A program made the position numbers and the translations under genes. A DNA stretch of 6,303 nt, from the NCBI GenBank assembly GCA_900554995.1, contig USJJ01000082.1, positions 1-6,303 of the forward strand, given 5' to 3'. The notes under the pieces were generated by a model that was not told where the DNA came from, ran no database searches, and saw nothing but the letters and a program-made list of their open reading frames with translations. The DNA comes from an uncultured Ruminococcus sp. Its GTDB lineage: Bacteria; Bacillota; Clostridia; Oscillospirales; Acutalibacteraceae. Shown in pieces: positions 1-4,381 of the stretch (positions within the stretch are counted from its first letter, which is position 1; the number at the start of each line of letters is the position of its first letter).

Positions 1-1226
1 AGAAAATACCGGAACAGACCTTTGATGAATATCTTGCAGAGCTTCACAAGGACGATAACGGCTCAAAAACGGTTGCACTTCTTCCTCTCGGTGATTTTTA
101 CGAAGCATATAACGAAGATGCTGAAAATATTGCACGGGAGCTTGATATTGCTTCAGCGCCGAAAATCATTGACGGCAAACGATATATAATATCCGGCTTT
201 CCGAAACACGCTCTTGAAAAGTATGTAGACACTCTTACCTACAAGGGCTATGATGTTGTAATTGCAGATGAAAACAAAAAGTCGTACAGAATACTGTCGG
301 CAGATAAGGCTGTACCTGAGCAATCCGAAGCACAGCAAACCGAGCCGGAGCAATCCGAGCAAAGAACTGATGCTGTTGAAAGTCTTGTCGGAACTGAACT
401 CACCATTGACGACCGAAAATTTATTGTTGACAGCATTAACACTGATTTTAACAGTGCGTCACTCCGTGACATCACTTTCCAAAACGGCACAGGCTTTCCC
501 ATATTCCGCAGTGAGAGCATTGACTTTGTTAAGTGTATCGTTGCCGAACAGGAAAAGCCGCAGATAACGGCAGAGTTTCAAAAGGCAAAGCCGCAGAAGG
601 TACAGAATATCGTTGTATATCCCGAAATACCCATTTCCGAGCGTCACAATTTTCAAATATCAAATGACGAACTCGGATACGGAACACCGAAAGAAAAATT
701 CAGACGGAATGTAGAAGCCGTAAACCTTTTGCACGAGCTTGAATTTGACCACAGGCTTGCTACACCCGAAGAACAGGAGATTTTATCACAATATGTCGGC
801 TGGGGCGGTCTTGCTGACGCATTTGACGAAACAAAATCAAATTGGGCGGACGAATACAAGGAACTTATCGTCACACTTTCGCCCGAAGAATATGAACAAG
901 CAAGAGCGTCTACCCTTACGGCACACTTTACTCCGCCTGTTGTAATCAAGGCAATGTATAAGGCACTTTCCAATATGGGATTTACACAGGGCAACATTTT
1001 GGAGCCGTCCTGCGGTATCGGCAACTTTATGGGGCTTATGCCGGACAGTATGAGAGAAAGCAAAATGTACGGCGTGGAGCTTGACAGCATCACAGGCAGA
1101 ATTGCACAGCAGCTTTATCAGAAAAATTCCGTTGTCATACAAGGCTTTGAGGACTCGGCACTTCCCGACAGCTTTTTCGATATAGCCATCGGCAATCCTG
1201 CTGTTATTTATGGACTAACAGCCTAA
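1..1226 (+). CDS. ICE-type MutS-like / N6-adenine methylase-helicase, 5' beyond window, truncated in methylase motif IV
   Basis: The frame is open from the first complete codon (position 3) to the TAA at 1224-1226, giving 407 visible residues. Residues about 25-92 resemble MutS domain I (ALLPLGDFYEAY, then ISGFPKH and a GYDVVIADE end), followed by a Q/E-rich linker. Residues 264-269 (YVGWGG), 306-312 (TAHFTPP) and the SAM-binding motif I LEPSCGIGNF (333-342) are the N6-adenine methylase core of the giant methylase-SNF2 helicases carried by Firmicutes ICEs. These proteins usually run to thousands of residues and are thought to act on DNA during transfer or defence avoidance. Here FDIAIGN (392-398) should lead into an NPPF/NVPF-like motif IV, but the frame turns into PAVIYGLTA and stops. 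The catalytic motif, the rest of the methylase and the whole helicase are missing downstream, so the gene is probably broken and inactive. Family assignment is firm; the exact function is inferred. Confidence 0.85.
   Translation, partial: KIPEQTFDEYLAELHKDDNGSKTVALLPLGDFYEAYNEDAENIARELDIASAPKIIDGKRYIISGFPKHALEKYVDTLTYKGYDVVIADENKKSYRILSADKAVPEQSEAQQTEPEQSEQRTDAVESLVGTELTIDDRKFIVDSINTDFNSASLRDITFQNGTGFPIFRSESIDFVKCIVAEQEKPQITAEFQKAKPQKVQNIVVYPEIPISERHNFQISNDELGYGTPKEKFRRNVEAVNLLHELEFDHRLATPEEQEILSQYVGWGGLADAFDETKSNWADEYKELIVTLSPEEYEQARASTLTAHFTPPVVIKAMYKALSNMGFTQGNILEPSCGIGNFMGLMPDSMRESKMYGVELDSITGRIAQQLYQKNSVVIQGFEDSALPDSFFDIAIGNPAVIYGLTA
1195..1226 (+). other. Probable recombination joint that ends the methylase gene
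   Basis: Coding similarity to the ICE methylase family appears to end at the Gly-Asn codons at 1191-1196, possibly one codon later. The next nine codons read as unrelated residues before a stop. From here the DNA becomes AT-rich and non-coding up to 1378, where a typical ICE operon begins. The join is therefore best explained by an inserted element or a deletion; a chimeric assembly is the dull alternative. The exact breakpoint cannot be fixed to better than a few bases without a homologue. Confidence 0.6.
1200..1222. repeat. 7-bp perfect inverted repeat beside the methylase break
   Basis: GCTGTTA at 1200-1206 is matched by TAACAGC at 1216-1222 with a 9-nt spacer. It starts within about three bases of the point where methylase similarity ends. 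Two short inverted arms around a 6-9 nt spacer is the layout of a tyrosine-recombinase core site, so it could be an attachment site, but no integrase is visible to pair it with. The repeat is seen directly; its role is inferred. Confidence 0.4.
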
Positions 1227-1248
1227 AAACCTTGATATTATGCGATTT

Positions 1249-1274
1249 TTGGCTACTTTGAGCCGATGTTTTTT
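1249..1274 (+). terminator. Weak intrinsic terminator after the truncated methylase
   Basis: A six-pair stem is possible between 1249-1254 (TTGGCT) and 1261-1266 (AGCCGA), including one G-U pair, with a six-base loop. It is followed after two bases by a run of six T at 1269-1274. It lies 22 bases after the stop codon and could end transcripts entering from the methylase side. The stem is short, so activity is uncertain. Confidence 0.35.
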
Positions 1275-1287
1275 AAAACAATTTAAT
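1258..1287 (+). promoter_or_regulatory. Candidate sigma-A promoter for the operon
   Basis: TTGAGC at 1258-1263 (four of six to the -35 consensus) and TTTAAT at 1282-1287 (five of six to the -10 consensus) are separated by 18 bases. Transcription would begin near 1294, directly before the strong hairpin at 1298. This is the best promoter-like pair I find between the broken methylase and the first operon gene, but the match is moderate and the -35 overlaps the preceding hairpin. Confidence 0.3.
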
Positions 1288-1297
1288 AAAAAAATCT

Positions 1298-1347
1298 AAA
1301 AGCGTGTTTACTTTGCTCATTGCGAGCTAATGTGGACACGCTTTTTT
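1298..1347 (+). terminator. Strong hairpin with T tract in front of the operon
   Basis: Positions 1298-1311 pair with 1332-1345 to give a 14-bp stem: ten Watson-Crick pairs, then two G-U pairs, then A-U and C-G. An inner GCTC/GAGC stem (1315-1318 with 1324-1327) sits inside the loop, and T residues run 1342-1347. That the stem continues through G-U pairs points to a structure working as RNA. It has the form of an intrinsic terminator, yet only 30 bases separate it from the start codon at 1378. It may block read-in transcription from outside the element or act as an attenuator for the operon. Confidence 0.7.
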
Positions 1348-1351
1348 GTTG

Positions 1352-1370
1352 CCCGATTTCGGGACGGAGG
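1352..1370 (+). promoter_or_regulatory. Small hairpin and ribosome binding site of the 79-aa gene
   Basis: CCCGA at 1352-1356 can pair with TCGGG at 1359-1363, ending three bases before the ribosome site GGAGG at 1366-1370. GGAGG lies seven bases before the ATG at 1378 and fixes that start in preference to an in-frame ATG at 1330, which lies inside the terminator hairpin. The small hairpin may only shape the leader. Confidence 0.5.
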
Positions 1371-1377
1371 TAAAAAA

Positions 1378-1617
1378 ATGTACGATAAAAATTATGAACT
1401 GCTTGCCGATGCAATTATTGTTCAAGCAGCAAAAGATTACAGACGGTCAAAATCCGTATCGGTCAGAAACGAAATTAAATGTTTTTTTCTCTCGGAGTGG
1501 TTCGCTTGTTTAACAAATACAGACGGTCATAAGCTGTTTAGAAAATTAGAGCAGGAACGAGATGGAAAGAAAAAGCATCGAGGAAAGGAGGTTTACGATG
1601 TCAGTATTCAGAATTGA
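1378..1617 (+). CDS. 79-aa conserved-looking ICE small protein of unknown function
   Basis: The protein starts MYDKNYELLADAIIVQAAKD and continues through a basic patch (YRRSKS) and the segment CFFLSEWFACLTNTDG to a Lys/Arg-rich tail. It has no signal peptide or membrane span. Short proteins of this type, with an ADAI-x-QA-x-KDYR start and an FF-x-SEW-x-x-x-LT-x-x-DG core, are familiar to me from Firmicutes ICE and phage-like regions next to replication genes, but I know no function. It is soluble, mostly helical and possibly DNA-associated. It is the first gene of the operon, and its last 20 bases overlap the start of the next gene in another frame, which suggests coupled translation. The tail encoded in the overlap may simply reflect the ribosome site of the next gene. 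Confidence 0.75.
   Translation: MYDKNYELLADAIIVQAAKDYRRSKSVSVRNEIKCFFLSEWFACLTNTDGHKLFRKLEQERDGKKKHRGKEVYDVSIQN
1584..1591 (+). promoter_or_regulatory. Ribosome binding site fixing the HTH protein start at 1598
   Basis: AAAGGAGG lies six bases before the ATG at 1598. The alternative in-frame ATG at 1562 has no comparable site and would add a 12-residue charged leader absent from the typical MSVFRIEKNKNYT start of the family. Confidence 0.8.
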
Positions 1618-2476
1618 GAAAAACAAAAATTACACGGTTATGTCAAATCATCATCTGAGAGACAATGAATTATCGCTCAAGGCAAAAGGACTATTATCTC
1701 AAATGCTGTCCTTACCGGAAAATTGGGACTATACCCTTGCGGGGTTATCACGCATAAACAAAGAGAGCGTCGGTGCAATCCGTACCGCCGTATGGGAGCT
1801 TGAAAAAGCCGGATATATTACGAGGCGGCAGGGACGCGACAGCAAGGGCAAAATGACAGCCATTGAGTACACCATATATGAGCAACCCCAGCCGATGACA
1901 TCACCGCCGACATCGGATAATCCGATATTGGAAAACCCGATGTCGAAAAATCCGACAACGGATAAATCGACATCGGAAATCCCGACGTCGGAAAACTCAA
2001 CACAATTAAATAAAGATAAAACAAATAAAGAAAAATTAAATACTGATTTAATTAAATATCCATCTATCAATCAAAGAGAGCAAGCTCAGGAAATTCGATG
2101 GATAGATAGATACAACAAAAACACAGAGCATATTAAAAATAATATTGAATACGATACTCTTGTTTACAGCTATGACAAGGCGGTTATTGATGAAATAGTT
2201 TCCGTAATGGCGGAGGTGCTTACGATAGACACCCCGTACTACACCATAGAGAAAAAGCAGTACCCGACTGAACTTGTACGGCAGAGATTTCTTGAAATTG
2301 ATTACAGTAGGTTAGAGGCTTTTATGCTTGAATTTTCGCGGCGCAATGAAAAAATCCGCAACACAAAAGCCTATCTTATAACTTCACTGTTCAATATACC
2401 CGCAACGGCGGAAACAAACTTGTCGAATATGGTGAAAAACGATTTATACGGCAACGGAGGGAGGCGGCAAGAATGA
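1598..2476 (+). CDS. Helix-turn-helix replication-initiator-like protein with C-terminal DUF6017
   Basis: This 292-residue cytosolic protein begins with MSVFRIEKNKNYTVMSNHHL. A winged-helix segment follows at about 25-95, with KAKGLLSQMLSLPENW leading to a recognition-helix region SVGAIRTAVWELEKAGYI (58-75). This is the N-terminal fold of ICE and plasmid replication-initiator-like proteins. A low-complexity linker (104-133) is made of six 5-residue repeats. The C-terminal part (about 177-287), with EVLTIDTPYYTIEKKQYP and TKAYLITSLFN, matches what I know of DUF6017, the usual partner domain. The likely role is binding element DNA to start or control replication; being second in the operon, just before ParB, fits maintenance. 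The reading frame ends in TGA overlapping the next ATG (ATGA). Initiator activity is inferred from family context, not proven. Confidence 0.85.
   Translation: MSVFRIEKNKNYTVMSNHHLRDNELSLKAKGLLSQMLSLPENWDYTLAGLSRINKESVGAIRTAVWELEKAGYITRRQGRDSKGKMTAIEYTIYEQPQPMTSPPTSDNPILENPMSKNPTTDKSTSEIPTSENSTQLNKDKTNKEKLNTDLIKYPSINQREQAQEIRWIDRYNKNTEHIKNNIEYDTLVYSYDKAVIDEIVSVMAEVLTIDTPYYTIEKKQYPTELVRQRFLEIDYSRLEAFMLEFSRRNEKIRNTKAYLITSLFNIPATAETNLSNMVKNDLYGNGGRRQE
1907..1996 (+). repeat. Six tandem 15-bp repeats in the initiator linker
   Basis: Six in-frame 15-base units, consensus close to CCGACATCGGAAAAT, encode PTSDN, PILEN, PMSKN, PTTDK, STSEI and PTSEN. They join the HTH domain to the C-terminal domain as a flexible Pro/Ser/Thr/Asn spacer. 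CGACATCGG at 1908-1916 and 1968-1976 is the reverse complement of CCGATGTCG at 1937-1945, so the array also holds inverted repeats. Copy number probably varies among relatives. Confidence 0.85.
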
Positions 2477-2595
2477 TTGGCATAATTACAGTGTTTACAA
2501 TAGGTGCTATAGTTGGAGCAATAACCATATGCTGTTGTGTTGCTGCGGGACGTGCAGATAAAGCCGCAGGGAACATAAACAGTAAATTTCAATGA
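2473..2595 (+). CDS. DUF3789-type 40-aa single-span membrane protein
   Basis: The 40-residue product has one hydrophobic segment from residue 2 to about 25 (MIGIITVFTIGAIVGAITI, then CCC), followed by a small polar tail AGRADKAAGNINSKFQ. The G-x3-G spacing (Gly11, Gly15), the cysteine cluster and the AAGRAD exit match the small DUF3789 proteins that accompany ICE replication genes. It should sit in the cytoplasmic membrane; the role is unknown. The start overlaps the previous stop as ATGA, and two GGAGG motifs at 2456-2464 lie eight bases upstream, so translation is likely coupled to the HTH gene. It is too short for most ORF filters. Confidence 0.8.
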   Translation: MIGIITVFTIGAIVGAITICCCVAAGRADKAAGNINSKFQ

Positions 2596-2620
2596 ATATA
2601 GCATATATCTCAAGCGAAAC

Positions 2621-2625
2621 GGAGG
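2621..2625 (+). promoter_or_regulatory. Ribosome binding site fixing the ParB start at 2634
   Basis: GGAGG (followed by TGATAAC) lies eight bases before the ATG at 2634. The earlier in-frame ATG at 2592 overlaps the DUF3789 stop and would add 14 residues unlike the family start (MPTKKKQ and a lysine-rich lead-in), so the later start is preferred. Confidence 0.75.
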
Positions 2626-2633
2626 TGATAACA

Positions 2634-3518
2634 ATGCCGACAAAGAAAAAACAGTCAACTTCCAACCAAATCACGGAAATGAAGATTACGGAACTGCATC
2701 CATTCAAAAATCACCCATTTAAGGTTTTGGATGATGAGCTCATGCAGCAGACAATAGACAGCATTTCACAAGTGGGAGTGCTTTCCCCTGCTGTTGTTCG
2801 TCCAAGTCCAAACGGTGACGGGTACGAAGTCATATCGGGGCACCGAAGACTTCATGCCTGTGAAGCAGCAGGGCTTGAAACAATGCCCGTCATTGTCAAA
2901 GACCTAACGGACGATGAAGCAATAATCTTTATGGTGGACAGCAATTTGCAAAGGGAAAATATACTGCCGAGCGAACGTGCGCTTGCGTACAAAATGAAGA
3001 TGGAAGCCCTAAAACATCAAGGAAAACGAGATGATTTAACTTTCCGACAAAATGTCGGAAAGTCGTGGACTGTTGAAAAGCTGTCGCAGGATACAGGCGA
3101 ACACCCAAGGCAAATTGAAAGATATATCCGTCTTGCAAGCCTTGAACCGGAACTTTTAGAAAAGGTTGACAGTAAAGAAATATCATTTACCCCTGCCGTG
3201 GAGCTTGCGAGCCTTTCGCAAGAAGAACAGCAGGGTTTTTTAGATGCAATGGAATATTCGCAAAATTCGCCGTCGCTGTCACAAGCGCAGCGCATAAAGA
3301 AATTAAGCAAAAGCGGTAAATGCACGGTCGAAGCTATGCGGGAGATTATGTCGGAGGAAAAGAAAAGTGAGCTTGATAAAATCACCATAGACACCGATGA
3401 AGTCAAGAAATATTTTCCCCGTTCATTTACGCCAAGCCAAATGAAAAATACGATTTTGAAGCTTTTGGAAACATGGACGAAGAACAGAGCCAAGAAAAGA
3501 AACACAGAGAGGAGTTAA
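2634..3518 (+). CDS. ParB/RepB/Spo0J-family partition-like protein of ICE type
   Basis: The 294-residue protein has a short basic leader and then the ParB N-terminal domain: ITELHPFKNHPFKVLDDE (18-35), VGVLSPAVVRP and the conserved phosphate-binding box ISGHRRLHACEAAG (67-80, here GHRR rather than GERR). A helix region NLQRENILPSERALAYKMKM (104-123) is followed by a variable linker and a helix-turn-helix segment, SWTVEKLSQDTGEHPRQIERYIRL (about 144-168). The tail beyond 240 is charged. ParB proteins of this class bind centromere-like sites, and many hydrolyse CTP through the GxRR box. They assist partition or replication control of the element in the cytosol. No ParA lies beside it in the window, as is common for ICE ParB genes. 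It is followed after four bases by the Cys-rich gene. Confidence 0.9.
   Translation: MPTKKKQSTSNQITEMKITELHPFKNHPFKVLDDELMQQTIDSISQVGVLSPAVVRPSPNGDGYEVISGHRRLHACEAAGLETMPVIVKDLTDDEAIIFMVDSNLQRENILPSERALAYKMKMEALKHQGKRDDLTFRQNVGKSWTVEKLSQDTGEHPRQIERYIRLASLEPELLEKVDSKEISFTPAVELASLSQEEQQGFLDAMEYSQNSPSLSQAQRIKKLSKSGKCTVEAMREIMSEEKKSELDKITIDTDEVKKYFPRSFTPSQMKNTILKLLETWTKNRAKKRNTERS
3039..3063. repeat. Perfect 11-bp-arm palindrome inside parB
   Basis: ACTTTCCGACA at 3039-3049 is exactly repeated in reverse complement at 3053-3063 (TGTCGGAAAGT) around a 3-base AAA spacer. It falls in the variable linker between the N-terminal domain and the HTH of the ParB-like protein. It differs from the Spo0J parS consensus. 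It may be a binding site for ParB or another element protein, or merely an mRNA hairpin. Confidence 0.6.
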
Positions 3519-3522
3519 ACCG

Positions 3523-3684
3523 ATGAATACGCTATTATGTCCAAAATGCAAGACAGGAGCGGATAGCTACAAGCTCGATCCGAGAGGTCCGGTATGCCCA
3601 TATCAGCAGCATTACAAAAATAAAAGCTGCCCCTTCTATGCGCCTATTAAGGAAAGCGAGGTGAAAGATGATGAAGGAGTTTGA
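3523..3684 (+). CDS. 53-aa four-cysteine zinc-ribbon-like small protein
   Basis: The product reads MNTLLCPKCKTGADSYKLDP and ends with a segment holding CPYQQHY, CPFYAP and an acidic tail. Cysteines at 6, 9, 25 and 36 form a CPxC pair plus two further CP motifs, a plausible single zinc site. It has no signal peptide, so it should be cytosolic. Ribosome site GGAG at 3511-3514 is eight bases before the ATG. The gene starts four bases after parB and its last 17 bases overlap the next gene, so it belongs to the operon. I recognise similar short Cys-rich proteins from ICE maintenance regions but know no function; nucleic-acid or protein binding is only a guess. Confidence 0.7.
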   Translation: MNTLLCPKCKTGADSYKLDPRGPVCPYQQHYKNKSCPFYAPIKESEVKDDEGV

Positions 3685-4282
3685 GGTAACAATTACTGAG
3701 ACGCTTCAGAAAACTGTGAGCATTGAAGCTGAAACAAAGGAAGAAGCAAAACAGTTAGTTGAAGATATGTGGAAAGACGGAGATATTATCTTAGATGCGG
3801 ATAATTTCGCAGATGTTGAATATGCCGCTGATAACGGCAAGGAAATTGAAAAACTGAATGAATTGGAAGTCCTGCTTGTAGAACCCGGTCAGTATGCAAA
3901 AATGACCACTATCGAAGCAGGGCTTTCTTCTATGCAGGAAATCGTCGGTGGTGATATTCAGGCAGCGTACTACTTTGACGAGCCTGTTGCTCTCGTTTGC
4001 AATGAAGAAGGAAAAATTAACGGTTCGGAATTGAACCGTGCAATCAAAGACGACAACGGCAAAATTGTTGACATCATAGCAGGAACATTCTTTATCTGCG
4101 GTTTGGGCGATGAGAATTTCACTTCATTACCGCCGGAGCATAGAGAAAAGTTTGAAAAGATGTTCAAGAAGCCCGAAGCCTTTTTGAAGATGGGGAAAGG
4201 CATAATGTCGATACCCGTCGAGCCTAAGAAAGACGGTTTAGGCAAAACAACGGAAATGAAAAATCACGGACAGGAGTTGTAA
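3668..4282 (+). CDS. DpnD/PcfM-like domain fused to DUF3846
   Basis: This is a 204-residue cytosolic protein. Residues about 3-53, FEVTITETLQKTVSIEAETK then DGDIILDADNFADVEY, match the DpnD/PcfM family, small proteins linked to the DpnII restriction locus and to conjugative plasmid accessory genes. Residues about 66-147, from LEVLLVEPGQYAKMTTIEAG through VALVCNEEGKINGSELNRAI to IVDIIAGTFFICG, match DUF3846, frequent in ICEs and phages. The C-terminal tail is charged and probably disordered. The start could be 3668 or 3671 (two adjacent ATG codons); AGG at 3659-3661 serves either. It overlaps the Cys-rich gene by 17 bases. An anti-restriction or transfer-support role is suggested by the families' company but is not demonstrated. 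Confidence 0.85.
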   Translation: MMKEFEVTITETLQKTVSIEAETKEEAKQLVEDMWKDGDIILDADNFADVEYAADNGKEIEKLNELEVLLVEPGQYAKMTTIEAGLSSMQEIVGGDIQAAYYFDEPVALVCNEEGKINGSELNRAIKDDNGKIVDIIAGTFFICGLGDENFTSLPPEHREKFEKMFKKPEAFLKMGKGIMSIPVEPKKDGLGKTTEMKNHGQEL

Positions 4283-4381
4283 TTATGATAAAGCAATATT
4301 TGATTTATCGGCGCAGACCGCCTTAGCGGAGTACCCTTTTGCAAGAGAAAACCACAAAATATTTTATGGAGGTAATAATAA
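4283..4381 (+). other. Short gap with an out-of-frame coding remnant
   Basis: No intact gene lies here. Reading from 4284 in the frame of TAT-GAT-AAA gives 33 residues (YDKAIFDLSAQTALAEYPFA, then RENHKIFYGGNNK) and a TGA at 4383-4385 that overlaps the next ATG. The composition looks protein-like, but the frame has no start codon. The ATG placed correctly after AGGAG (4272-4276) is at 4285 in a different frame and gives only 13 residues. This fits a small operon gene whose start has been frameshifted or deleted. A CCGC/GCGG hairpin (4318-4321 with 4326-4329) lacks a T tract, and I see no convincing promoter. Confidence 0.4.
4368..4372 (+). promoter_or_regulatory. Ribosome binding site of the secreted repeat protein
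   Basis: GGAGG lies nine bases before the ATG at 4382 and sets this start, which is immediately followed by a basic, signal-peptide-like N terminus. Confidence 0.7.

Noticed and set aside
653..1142. Minus-strand open frames opposite the methylase
   Set aside because: They are reverse shadows of a recognisable coding frame, with no ribosome site or familiar motif.
1195..1230. Group II intron or insertion sequence at the methylase break
   Set aside because: No GTGCG-type intron start and no transposase or reverse transcriptase follows before the ICE operon.
1330..1377. Earlier in-frame start (ATG 1330) for the 79-aa protein
   Set aside because: It lies inside the terminator hairpin, has no ribosome site, and the ATG at 1378 has GGAGG at ideal distance.
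1562..1597. Earlier start of the HTH protein
   Set aside because: No good ribosome site; the family-like MSVFRIEKNKNYT start follows AAAGGAGG at 1598.
1900..1996. CRISPR-like array
   Set aside because: Units are contiguous 15-base coding repeats without spacers.
1729..2070. Minus-strand frame with repeated VGFSDIGLSDVG-like residues
   Set aside because: The periodicity is the reverse reading of the 15-bp tandem repeats in the HTH gene.
2592..2633. Earlier start of the ParB-like protein overlapping the DUF3789 stop
   Set aside because: The leader is not family-like and the ATG at 2634 has a strong GGAGG site; coupled initiation at 2592 cannot be fully excluded.
3017..3505. Long minus-strand frame opposite parB
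   Set aside because: ParB motifs are clear on the + strand; the reverse product has no recognisable domain.
4285..4326. 13-codon frame after AGGAG
   Set aside because: Too short and without features; more simply explained as the damaged start of the remnant in the other frame.
4318..4329. Terminator in the gap before the surface protein
   Set aside because: The stem is only four pairs and no T tract follows.
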